64,000 nucleotides of DNA. It comes from Anadara kagoshimensis. Taxonomy: Eukaryota; Mollusca; Bivalvia; Arcoida; Arcidae. The notes below the pieces were generated by a model that was not told where the DNA came from, did no database searches, and saw only the letters and a list, made by a program, of their open reading frames with translations. Position numbers and translations under genes: made by a program. Below, piece by piece: positions 24,801 through 37,900 of this stretch. Every line of letters begins with the position of its first letter. Position 1 is the stretch's first letter. The DNA lies in NCBI GenBank assembly GCA_021292105.1, contig CM037868.1:30412821-30476820 (forward strand). Reading direction: 5' to 3'.

Positions 24801-27800
24801 GTAAGTCGGGTAGGTACTGGTAAGATAGTAACTGAATATAATTAAGTGAGTACTTACTAGTGGTTGTATAAGGTGGGTAAGTACTGTTCCTGTAAGTCGG
24901 GTAGGTACTGGTAAGATAGTAGCTGAATGTAAATAAGTGAGTACTTACTAGTGGTTGTTTTAGGTTGGGTAAGTACTGTTCCTGTAAGTCGGGTAGGTAC
25001 TGGTAAGATAGTAGCTGAATGTAATTAAGTGAGTACTTACTAGTGGTTGATTTAGGTTGGGTAAGTACTGTTCCTGTAGGTCGGGTAGGTACTGGTAAGA
25101 TAGTAACTGAATGTAATTAAGTGAGTACTTACTAGTGGTTGATTTAGGTTGGGTAAGTACTGTTCCTGTAAGTCGGGTAGGTACTGGTAAGATAGTAACT
25201 GAATGTAATTAAGTGAGTACTTACTAGTGGTTGATTTAGGTTGGGTAAGTACTGTTCCTGTAAGTCGGGTAGGTACTGGTAAGATAGTAGCTGAATGTTA
25301 TTAAGTGAGTACTTACTAGTGGTTGATTTAGGTTGGGTAAGTACTGTTCCTGTAAGTCGGGTAGGTACTGGTAAGATAGTAGCTGAATGTAATTAAGTGA
25401 GTACTTACTAGTGGTTGTATAAGGTGGGTAAGTACTGATCCTGTAGGTCGGGTAGGTACTGGTACGATAGTAACTGAATGTAATTAAGTGAGTACTTACT
25501 GGTGGTTGTATAAGGTGGGTAAGTACTGATCCAGTAGGTCGGGTGGGTACTGGTACGATAGTAACTGAATGTAATTAAGTGAGTACTTACTAGTGGTTGT
25601 ATAAGGTGGGTAAGTACTGGTCCAGTAGGTCGGGTAGGTACTGGTAAGATAGTAACTGAATGTAATTAAGTGAGTACTTACTAGTGGTTGTTTTAGGTTG
25701 GGTAAGTACTGTTCCTGTAAGTCGGGTAGGTACTGGTAAGATAGTAACTGAATGTTATTAAGTGAGTACTTACTAGTGGTTGTTTTAGGTTGGGTAAGTA
25801 CTGTTCCTGTAAGTCGGGTAGGTACTGGTAAGATAGTAGCTGAATGTAATTAAGTGAGTACTTACTAATGGTTGTATAAGGTGGGTAAGTACTGATCCTG
25901 TAGGTCGGGTAGGTACTGGTACGATAGTAACTGAATGTAATTAAGTGAGTACTTACTGGTGGTTGTATAAGGTGGGTAAGTACTGATCCAGTAGGTCGGG
26001 TGGGTACTGGTACGATAGTAACTGAATGTAATTAAGTGAGTACTTACTAGTGGTTGTATAAGGTGGGTAAGTACTGATCCAGTAGGTCGGGTAGGTACTG
26101 GTAAGATAGTAACTGAATGTAATTAATTGAGTACTTACTAGTGGTTGTTTTAGGTTGGGTAAGTACTGTTCCTGTAAGTCGGGTAGGTACTGGTAAGATA
26201 GTAACTGAATGTAATTAAGTGAGTACTTACTAGTGGTTGTTTTAGGTTGGGTAAGTACTGTTCCTGTAAGTCGGGTAGGTACTGTAAGATAGTAACTGAA
26301 TGTAATTAAGTGAGTACTTACTAGTGGTTGTTTTAGGTTGGGTAAGTACTGTTCCTGTAAGTCGGGTAGGTACTGGTACGATAGTAGCTGAATGTAATTA
26401 AGTGAGTACTTACTAGTGGTTGTTTTAGGTTGGGTAAGTACTGTTCCTGTAAGTCGGGTAGGTACTTGTACGATAGTAACTGAATGTAATTAAGTGAGTA
26501 CTTACTAGTGGTTGTTTTAGGTTGGGTAAGTACTGTTCCTGTAAGTCGGGTAGGTACTGGTAAGATAGTAGCTGAATGTAATTAAGTGAGTACTTACTAG
26601 GTTGTTTAGGTTGGGTAAGTACTGTTCCTGTAAATCGGGTAGGTACTGGTAAGATAGTAGCTGAATGTAATTAAGTGAGTACTTACTAGTGGTTGTATAA
26701 GGTGGGTAAGTACTGATCCTGTAGGTCGGGTAGGTACTGGTACGATAGTAACTGAATGTAATTAAGTGAGTACTTACTGGTGGTTGTATAAGGTGGGTAA
26801 GTACTGATCCAGTAGGTCGGGTGGGTACTGGTACGATAGTAACTGAATGTAATTAAGTGAGTACTTACTAGTGGTTGTATAAGGTGGGTAAGTACTGATC
26901 CAGTAGGTCGGGTAGGTACTGGTAAGATAGTAACTGAATGTAATTAAGTGAGTACTTACTAGTGGTTGTTTTAGGTTGGGTAAGTACTGTTCCTGTAAGT
27001 CGGGTAGGTACTGGTAAGATAGTAACTGAATGTAATTAAGTGAGTACTTACTAGTGGTTGTTTTAGGTTGGGTAAGTACTGTTCCTGTAAGTCGGGTAGG
27101 TACTGGTAAGATAGTAACTGAATGTAATTAAGTGAGTACTTACTAGTGGTTGTTTTAGGTTGGGTAAGTACTGTTCCTGTAAGTCGGGTAGGTACTGGTA
27201 CGATAGTAGCTGAATGTAATTAAGTGAGTACTTACTAGTGGTTGTTTTAGGTTGGGTAAGTACTGTTCCTGTAAGTCGGGTAGGTACTTGTACGATAGTA
27301 ACTGAATGTAATTAAGTGAGTACTTACTAGTGGTTGTTTTAGGTTGGGTAAGTACTGTTCCTGTAAGTCGGGTAGGTACTGGTAAGATAGTAGCTGAATG
27401 TAATTAAGTGAGTACTTACTAGTGGTTGTATAAGGTGGGTAAGTACTGTTCCTGTAAGTCGGGTAGGTACTGGTACGATAGTAACTGAATGTAATTAAGT
27501 GAGTACTTACTAGTGGTTGTTTTAGGTTGGGTAAGTACTGATCCTGTAAGTCGGGTAGGTACTGTACGATAGTAACTGAATGTAATTAAGTGAGTACTTA
27601 CTAGTGGTTGTTTTAGGTTGGGTAAGTACTGTTCCTGTAAGTCGGGTAGGTACTTGTACGATAGTAACTGAATATAATTAAGTGAGTACTTACTAGTGGT
27701 TGTATAAGGTGGGTAAGTACTGATCCTGTAAGTCGGGTGGGTACTGGTACGATAGTAACTGAATATAATTAAGTGAGTACTTACTAGTGGTTGTATAAGG

Positions 27801-30800
27801 TGGGTAAGTACTGATCCTGTAAGTCGGGTGGGTACTGGTAGATAGTAACTGAATGTTATTAAGTGAGTACTTACTAGTGGTTTTAGGTTGGGTAAGTACT
27901 GTTCCTGTAAGTCGGGTAGGTACTAGTAGATAGTAGTACTGAATGTAATTAAGTGAGTACTTACTAGTGTTGTATAAGGTGGGTAAGTACTGATCCTGTA
28001 GTCGGGTAGGTTCTGGTACGATAGTAACTGAATGTAATTAAGTGAGTACTTACTGGTGGTTGTATCAGGTGGGTAAGTACTGATCCAGTAGTCGGGTAGG
28101 TACTGGTAAGATAGTACTGAATGTAATTAAGTGAGTACTTACTAGTGGTTGTTTTAGGTTGGGTAAGTACTGTTCCTGTAAGTCGGGTAGGTACTGGTAA
28201 GATAGTAACTGAATGTAATTAAGTGAGTACTTACTAGTGGTTGTTTTAGGTTGGGTAAGTACTGTTCCTGTAAGTCGGGTAGGTACTGGTAAGATAGTAC
28301 TGAATGTAATTAAGTGAGTACTTACTAGTGTTTTAGGTGGGTAAGTACTGTTCCTGTAAGTCGGGTAGGTACTGGTACGATAGTAGCTGAATGTAATTAA
28401 GTGAGTACTTACTAGTGGTTGTTTAGGTTGGGTAAGTACTGTTCCTGTAAGTCGGGTAGGTACTTGTACGATAGTAACTGAATGTAATTAAGTGAGTACT
28501 TACTAGTGTTGTTTTAGGTTGGGTAAGTACTGATCCTGTAAGTCGGGTAGGTACTGGTAAGATAGTACTGAATGTAATTAAGTGAGTACTTACTAGTGTT
28601 GTTTTAGGTGGGTAAGTACTGATCCTGTAAGTCGGGTAGGTACTTGTAAGATAGTAGCTGAATGTAATTAAGTGAGTACTTACTAGTGGTTGTATAAGGT
28701 GGGTAAGTACTGATCCTGTAGTCGGGTAGGTACTGGTACGATAGTAACTGAATGTAATTAAGTGAGTACTTACTGGTGGTTGTATAAGGTGGGTAAGTAC
28801 TGATCCAGTAGTCGGGGGTACTGTACGATGGTAACTGAATGTAATTAAGTGAGTACTTACTAGTGGTTGTATAAGGTGGGTAAGTACTGATCCTGTAGGT
28901 CGGGTAGGTACTGTAGATAGTAACTGAATGTAATTAAGTGAGTACTTACTAGTGGTTGTTTTAGGTTGGGTAAGTACTGTTCCTGTAAGTCGGGTAGGTA
29001 CTGGTAAGATAGTAACTGAATGTAATTAAGTGAGTACTTACTAGTGTTGTTTTAGGTTGGGTAAGTACTGTTCCTGTAAGTCGGGTAGGTACTGTAGATA
29101 GTAACTGAATGTAATTAAGTGAGTACTTACTAGTGGTTGTTTTAGGTTGGGTAAGTACTGTTCCTGTAAGTCGGGTAGGTACTGTACGATAGTACTGAAT
29201 GTAATTAAGTGAGTACTTACTAGTGGTTGTTTTAGGTTGGGTAAGTACTGTTCCTGTAAGTCGGGTAGGTACTGTACGATAGTAACTGAATGTAATTAAG
29301 TGAGTACTTACTAGTGGTTGTTTTAGGTGGGTAAGTACTTCCTGTAAGTCGGGTAGGTACTGGTACGATAGTACTGAATGTAATTAAGTGAGTACTTACT
29401 GGTGGTTGTATAAGGTGGGTAAGTACTGATCCAGTAGTCGGGTGGTACTGGTACGATAGTAACTGAATGTAATTAAGTGAGTACTTACTAGTGGTTGTAT
29501 AAGGTGGGTAAGTACTGATCCAGTAGTCGGGTAGGTACTGTAGATAGTAACTGAATGTAATTAAGTGAGTACTTACTAGTGGTTGTTTTAGGTTGGGTAA
29601 GTACTGTTCCTGTAAGTCGGGTAGGTACTGTAAGATAGTAACTGAATGTAATTAAGTGAGTACTTACTAGTGGTTTTAGGTTGGGTAAGTACTGTTCCTG
29701 TAAGTCGGGTAGGTACTGGTACGATAGTAACTGAATGTAATTAAGTGAGTACTTACTAGTGTTGTATAGGTGGGTAAGTACTGTTCCTGTAAGTCGGGTA
29801 GGTACTGGTACGATAGTAGCTGAATGTAATTAAGTGAGTACTTACTAGTGGTTGTTTTAGGTTGGGTAAGTACTGTTCCTGTAAGTCGGGTAGGTACTTG
29901 TACGATAGTAACTGAATGTAATTAAGTGAGTACTTACTAGTGGGTTTTAGGTGGGTAAGTACTGTTCCTGTAGTCGGGTAGGTACTGGTAAGATAGTAGC
30001 TGAATGTAATTAAGTGAGTACTTACTAGTGTGTTTTAGGTTGGGTAAGTACTGTTCCTGTAAGTCGGGTAGGTACTGTAAGATAGTAGCTGAATGTAATT
30101 AAGTGAGTACTTACTAGTGGTTGTATAAGGTGGGTAAGTACTGATCCTGTAGGTCGGGTAGGTACTGGTACGATAGTAACTGAATGTAATTAAGTGAGTA
30201 CTTACTGGTGGTTGTATAAGGTGGGTAAGTACTGATCCAGTAGGTCGGGTGGGTACTGGTACGATAGTAACTGAATGTAATTAAGTGAGTACTTACTAGT
30301 GGTTGTATAAGGTGGGTAAGTACTGATCCAGTAGTCGGGTAGGTACTGGTAAGATAGTAACTGAATGTAATTAAGTGAGTACTTACTAGTGGTTGTTTTA
30401 GGTGGGTAAGTACTGTTCCTGTAAGTCGGGTAGGTACTGGTAAGATAGTACTGAATGTAATTAAGTGAGTACTTACTAGTGGTTGTTTTAGGTTGGGTAA
30501 GTACTGTTCCTGTAAGTCGGGTAGGTACTGGAAGATAGTAACTGAATGTAATTAAGTGAGTACTTACTAGTGGTTGTTTTAGGTGGGTAAGTACTGTTCC
30601 TGTAAGTCGGGTAGGTACTGGTACGATAGTACTGAATGTAATTAAGTGAGTACTTACTAGTGGTTGTTTTAGGTTGGGTAAGTACTGTTCCTGTAAGTCG
30701 GGTAGGTACTTGTACGATAGTAACTGAATGTAATTAAGTGAGTACTTACTAGTGGTTGTTTTAGGTTGGGTAAGTACTTCCTGTAAGTCGGGTAGGTACT

Positions 30801-31810
30801 GGTAAGATAGTAGCTGAATGTAATTAAGTGAGTACTTACTAGTGGTTGTAAGGTGGGTAAGTACTGTTCCTGTAAGTCGGGTAGGTACTGGTACGATAGT
30901 AACTGAATGTAATTAAGTGAGTACTTACTAGTGGTTGTTTTAGGTTGGGTAAGTACTGTTCCTGTAAGTCGGGTAGGTACTTGTACGATAGTAACTGAAT
31001 ATAATTAAGTGAGTACTTACTAGTGGTTGTATAAGGTGGGTAAGTACTGATCCTGTAAGTCGGGTGGGTACTGGTACGATAGTAACTGAATATAATTAAG
31101 TGAGTACTTACTAGTTTGTATAAGGTTGGGGAAGTACTGATCCTGTAAGTCGGGTGGGTACTGGTACGATAGTAACTGAATGTAATTAAGTGAGTACTTA
31201 CTAGTGATTGTATAAGGTGGTAAGTACTGATCCAGTAAGTCGGGTGGGTACTGGTACGATAGTACTGAATGTAATTAAGTGAGTACTTACTAGTGATTGT
31301 ATAAGGTGGGTAAGTACTGATCCAGTAGTCGGTGGGTACTGGTACGATAGTACTGAATGTAATTAAGTGAGTACTTACTGTGTGTTGTATAAGGTGGGTA
31401 AGTACTGATCCTGTAGTCGGATAGGTACTTGTACGATAGTAACTGAATGTAATTAAGTGAGTACTTACTAATGGTTGTATAAGGTGGGTAAATACTGATC
31501 CAGTAGGTCGGGTAGGTACTGGTACGATAGTACTGAATAATTAAGTGAGTACTTACTTGGTGTGTATAAGGTGGGTAATACTGATCCTGTAGGTCGGGTA
31601 GGTACTGTACGATAGTAACTGAATATAATTAAGTGAGTACTTACTAGTGGTTGTATAAGGTGGTAAGTACTGATCCAGTAGGTCGGGTGGGTACTGGTAC
31701 TGAGTAACTGTGTGTGTAATTAAGTGAGTCTTACTGGTGGTTGTATAAGGTGGGTAAGTACTGATCCAGTAGGTCGGGTAGGTACTGGTTCGATAGTAAC
31801 TGAATTTAGT
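21804..31810. repeat. 92-bp satellite, about 109 units
   Basis: Ten kilobases of 91-92-bp units with AATTAAGTGAGTACTTACTA, GGTTGGGTAAGTACTG and AAGTCGGGTAGGTACTGG. Each unit carries consensus 5' splice-site sequence on both strands and can form a hairpin (AGTACTTAC against GTAAGTACT). Single-base deletions are much more frequent after about 27.8 kb. The array ends 23 bp past the stop codon of the Ly6-type gene, so any 3' UTR of that gene would be transcribed through it. Confidence 0.95.
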
Positions 31811-31832
31811 CGTGTAATATGGAGAATAGGAA

Positions 31833-31976
31833 CTATATCCGCCATTTTCCCCCACAATTGTCATTACACAAGTTGCTATTACAGCACTTTCTACAGTAAT
31901 TCGTTGATCTCTTCACAACTGAAAACTGGTCCCTTTTCTTACGACCAAATATGTCTGGATTTGTCGGGTCGCAAAC
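31833..31976 (-). CDS. Ly6-type gene, exon 8: domain 2 C-terminal part and stop
   Basis: Acceptor TTTTTGTCACAG, phase 0, 47 codons and TAG. Encodes YCRKCCNSNLCN near its end, equivalent to the CC-x4-CN signature of exon 5, then CGGKWRI. The RKKRD and VVKR stretches upstream are basic; a possible processing site is only speculation. The polypyrimidine tract of this acceptor is the edge of the 74-bp array. Confidence 0.85.
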   Translation of the reverse strand, partial: VCDPTNPDIFGRKKRDQFSVVKRSTNYCRKCCNSNLCNDNCGGKWRI

Positions 31977-34900
31977 CTGTGACAAAAATAAGGTATAACA
32001 TTGGATAAATCTCCGGACATTGACTCCCGTGATTGTATTGTGGTACTATACACAAAAATAAGGATATAACATTGGATAAATCTCCGGACATTGACTCCCG
32101 TGATTGTATTGTGATACTATACACAAAAATAAGGATATAACATTGGATAAATCTCCGGACATTGACTCCCGTGATTGTATTGTGATACTATACACAAAAA
32201 TAAGGATATAACATTGGATAAATCTCCGGACATTGACTCCCGTGATTGTATTGTGATACTATACACAAAAATAAGGATATAACATTGGATAAATCTCCGG
32301 ACATTGACTGATCCCGTGATTGTATTGTGATACTATACACAAAATAAGGATATAACATTGGATAAATCTCCGGACATTGACTGATCCCGTGATTGTATTG
32401 TGATACTATACACAAAAATAAGGATATAACATTGGATAAATCTCCGGACATTGACTGATCCCGTGATTGTATTGTGGTACTATACACAAAATAAGGATAT
32501 AACATTGGATAAATCTCCGGACATTGACTGATCCCGTGATTGCATTGTGATACTATACACAAAAATAAGGATATAACATTGGATAAATCTCCGGACATTG
32601 ACTGATCCCGTGATTGCATTGTGATACTCACAAAAATAAGGATATAACATTGGATAAATCTCCGGACATTGACTCCCGTGATTGTATTGTGGTACTATAC
32701 ACAAAAATAAGGATATAATTGGATAAATCTCCGGACATTGAATCCCGTGATTGTATTGTGGTACTATACACAAAAATAAGGATATAACATTGGATAAATC
32801 TCCGGACATTGACTCCCGTGATTGTATTGTGATACTATACACAAAAATAAGGATATAACATTGGATAAATCTCCGGACATTGACTGATCCCGTGATTCTA
32901 TTGTGATACTATACACAAAAATAAGGATATAACATTGGATAAATCTCCGGACATTGACTGATCCCGTGATTGTATTGTGGTACTATACACAAAAATAAGG
33001 ATATAACATTGGATAAATCTCCGGACATTGACTGATCCCGTGATTGTATTGTGGTACTATACACAAAAATAAGGATATAACATTGGATAAATCTCCGGAC
33101 ATTGACTGATCCCGTGATTGTATTGTGGTACTATACACAAAAATAAGGATATAACATTGGATAAATCTCCGGACATTGACTGATCCCGTGATTGTATTGT
33201 GGTACTATACACAAAAATAAGGATATAACATTGGATAAATCTCCGGACATTGACTGATCCCGTGATTGTATTGTGGTACTATACACAAAAATAAGTATAA
33301 CATTGGATAAATCTCCGGACATTGACTGATCCCGTGATTCTATTGTGATACTATACACAAAAATAAGGATATAACATTGGATAAATCTCCGGACATTGAC
33401 TGATCCCGTGATTGTATTGTGGTACTATACACAAAAATAAGGATATAACATTGGATAAATCTCCGGACATTGACTGATCCCGTGATTGTATTGTGGTACT
33501 ATACACAAAAATAAGGATATAACATTGGATAAATCTCCGGACATTGACTGATCCCGTGATTGTATTGTGGTACTATACACAAAAATAAGGATATAACATT
33601 GGATAAATCTCCGGACATTGACTCCCGTGATTGTATTGTGATACTATACACAAAAATAAGGATATAACATTGGATAAATCTCGGACATTGACTGATCCCG
33701 TGATTGTATTGTGGTACTTTACACAAAAATAAGGATATAACATTGGATTAATCTCCGGACATTGAATCCCGTGATTGTATTGGGGTACTATACACAAAAA
33801 TAAGGATATAACATTGGATAAATCTCCGGGCATTGACTCCCGTGATTGTATTGTGATACTATACACAAAAATAAGGATATAACATTGGATAAATCTCCGG
33901 ACATTGACTGATCCCGTGATTGTATTGTGATACTATACACAAAAATAAGGATATAACATTGGATAAATCTCCGGACATTGAATCCCGTGATTGTATTGGG
34001 GTACTATACACAAAAATAAGGATATAACATTGGATTAATCTCCGGACATTGACTGATCCCGTGATTGTATTGTGGTACTATACACAAAAATAAGGATATA
34101 ACATTGGGTAAATCTCCGGACATTGACTCCCGTGATTGTATTGTGATACTATACACAAAAATAAGGATATAACATTGGATAAATCTCCGGACATTGACTT
34201 CCGTGATTGTATTGTGATACTATACACAAAAATAAGGATATAACATTGGATAAATCTCCGGACATTGAATCCCGTGATTGTATTGTGGTACTATACAGGC
34301 ATAACTATACAACAGATATAACTATTTCATAAATAAAATTCGTATAGATTCTTAAAATGTAACAAGAGCAACGTCTTGAAAGACAAATACCCCCGTCCCC
34401 TGCGACCAGACAAACAAACAGACTAACAGACGGACGGACGGACGGACGGGCATTGAATTGGTCATGCGACAGATCGCCTCATGTTGTTATGTGTCAAGTT
34501 TGACCAAAATCCGTCTAAAGACATAGGAGATATGGAGCGGACACGATATTAGGACGGACGACCTAAAGTTGTTTTGGGGAAGGGGGGTGTTAATTATTCT
34601 TTTTGACAGTAAATCTACGGCGACACGTGTAAAATATCTTTATATTGCGTGCGCAGGCATAGGCATAGAGTTCTTAGCATTCGCTTGAACACGCAATATA
34701 GCTTTCCGTGAGCACCCAATATAAATATATTTGTCAGCCGTAATACAATCAACACAAATTCGTGTAAATATGTTGATTTTATTTTGGTTTCATTTTGACA
34801 GTGAAGTATATCTACTTACGTGTCGCTGAACACATTTACTTGTAAACAACCTCATGTGGAACAAAATCTTCTCATCAATGTAACAAACCTGTAAATATTT

Positions 34901-37900
34901 ATTTATTTATTTATTTATATATATATATATATTTTTTTCGTCATTTTTGTTCTGCTAGATATTATATTTTTCTTGCATCCCAGATTAAAAAATCAGTCAA
35001 AAAAGAGTCGCGGAAGATATCTCTATCTGCACCCACTGTGCAAGATAACCTACAAGATCTTTTCCCGCCAAGAATATTAATGAAATCAGAAGTGTTCTGA
35101 ACTAAGTATAGTAGAACTGAGTCGGATTTAAATTTCCCTATCTGGTTCTACGTACTAAAAGTATTGATATAGATTAGGCCTATAGAAATACTATTTACAT
35201 CTTTGCATTGCCATACCACTTACTCGGTACCCAAAGTCTATAATACTGACTTAGGCTTAATCCATATAATTTCAGTCCAGTTATAGTCCATATAATTTCA
35301 GTCCAGTTATAGTCCATATAATTTTTGTTCATTTATAGTCCATATCATTTTTGTTCATTTATAATCCATATAATTTCAGTCCATTTATAGTCCATATCAT
35401 TTCAGTCCATTTATAGTCCATATCATTTTAGTCCATTTATAGTCCATAACCTTTCAGTCCATTTATAGTCAATAACATTTCAGTCTAATTATAGTTCATA
35501 TCATTTCAGTCCATTTATAGTCCATATCATTTCAGTCCAGTTATAGTCAATTCTATTTCAGTCCATTTATGGTCCATATCATTTCAGTCCTGTTAAAGTC
35601 CATATTATTTCAGTCCATTTATAGTCCATACCATTTCAATCCAGTTATAGTCAATTCTATTTCAGTCCATTTATGGTCCATATCATTTCAGTCCTGTTAA
35701 AGTCCATATTATTTCAGTCCATTTATAGTTCATATCATTCCCGTCCATTTATTATTTATATCATTCCCGTCCATTTATAATTTATATCATTCCTGTCCAT
35801 TTATAGTCCATATCATTTCAGTCCATTTATAGTCCATATCATTTCAGTCCATTTATGGTCAATATCATTTCGGTCCATTGATAGTCCTTATCATTTCCGT
35901 TCATTTATAGTCCATATAATTTCAGTTCATTTATAGGTCATATCTTTTTTGTTTATTTATGATCCATATCATTTCAGTCCGCTTAAAGTCCATATGATTT
36001 CGGTCCATTTATAGTCCATATCATTTTTGTTCATTTAGTCCATATAATTTTATATATATTTTAGTTATTAAAGTATTAACAGAAATGGATTACACTCAGT
36101 TGTCTCTAAAAAATTATTACTGAAAATTTTTTATTGTTTCTTAATAAAATATATTTATAATCAACCGGCCTAATATGCACTTTAGGCTTCCATAATATAT
36201 AGTTTGCTATAATCCAGCTTTACTGAGAAAAATTTCACAATTTTTGCAATGGTGAAAAATTAACAAAGTCTATTTACTCCGCCTTTTTCCCATGTAAGGC
36301 ATAATGATAGTTCATGACCTTTTTTCATCATATAACCAGTTTATTATGCAAGGAAGACTAATCAACCATGTGCTGTCCTGTATTAAGGCCACATCAAATC
36401 AAGTTCTGTTTAATGTTATTTTACCATAATGCATTAGATGGGAAAATGCTTATATATGAGCAAGTAGAGGGGAGTTAGGTATGTATCTGGAATTCATTTT
36501 TTTAATTCTCAGAAATATTTTATATATATACATCTCAAACCTAATACTACCTTTTTACCCCTAGCTTAATTAAGCAATTGATTAAAAAACAATTAGTGAT
36601 ACGCTGATGCTTTTGTAAACAGTTAAAAATAAACATGTATAAATTGCATTCACTTCAAATGCAAGTCATTTTGCAATTTACTTGACAGTTGTTGGATCTA
36701 TGTTACTCTCTCCATAACCTTATACACAGGTGTTTATTTTCCTTTGGCCTCATTTTGGTGTCATCAAGCTTCTGTCCAGTCTATAAGTCAATCATCTGTG
36801 ACACCTTTTAAACTTTGAATGAAACTCATAGTAAAAAGGGTTGGGTTTGTCATAAGAGGTGGAGTCAAAAACTTAGATTTTTTCAGCTTGAACATTTTTG
36901 ACAAAAATGTACACTATACAGAGGCAAAGTCTCAAGCGATAAAAAACTCAAACCATTATGATAAATTAGGCCGTGTCTTGTTATATACACAGCCAAATTT
37001 CTGTTTCTCAACTTCAACTGGTTTTTGAGAAAAATCCATAAAACTAAGTGTAATCCATTTCTGATTATACTTTTTTTAGATGTATTTGTTTTCCTGCTTA
37101 TATAGACCAATTTCATACAAATTGCAGTTTTTAACCTTTTTTTATAAAAAGGAAAATCGTCAGTTCTTCTTCTATCATTAAATATAAAAAGGACAAAACG
37201 TCAGTTTTTCTTCTATCATTGAATATAAAAAGGACAAACGTCAGTTCTTTATCTATCATTGAATATAAAAAGGACAAACGTCAGTTCTTTATCTATCATT
37301 GAATATAAAAAGGACAAACGTCAGTTCTTCTTCTATCATTAAATATAAAAAGGACAAACGTCAGTTCTTCTTCTATCATTAAATATAAAAAGGACAAACG
37401 TCAGTTCTTCTTCTATCATTAAATATAAAAAGGACAAACGTCAGTTCTTCTTCTATCATTAAATATAAAAAGGACAAACGTCAGTTCTTCTTCTATCATT
37501 AAATATAAAAAGGACAAAACGTCAGTTTTTCTTCTATCATTGAATATAAAAAGGACAAACGTCAGTTCTTTATCTATCATTGAATATAAAAAGGACAAAC
37601 GTCAGTTCTTTATCTATCATTGAATATAAAAAGGACAAACGTCAGTTCTTCTTCTATCATTAAATATAAAAAGGACAAACGTCAGTTCTTCTTCCATCAT
37701 TAAATATAAAAAGGACAAACGTCAGTTTTTCTTCTATCATTGAATATAAAAAGGACAAACGTCAGTTCTTTATCTATCATTGAATATAAAAAGGACAAAC
37801 GTCAGTTCTTTATCTATCATTGAATAAAAAGGACAAACGTCAGTTCTTCTTCTATCATTGAATATAAAAAGGACAAACGTCAGTTCTTCTTCTATCATTA

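Noticed and set aside
21804-31810. Centromeric or telomeric satellite
   Set aside because: The arrays are short by centromere standards, many different families lie side by side, and genes are interspersed; there is no TTAGGG tract.
31939-33866. Several minus-strand frames with repeated CPEIYPMLYP-like segments
   Set aside because: They are translations of the 71/74-bp array in intron 7; they overlap each other in different frames.
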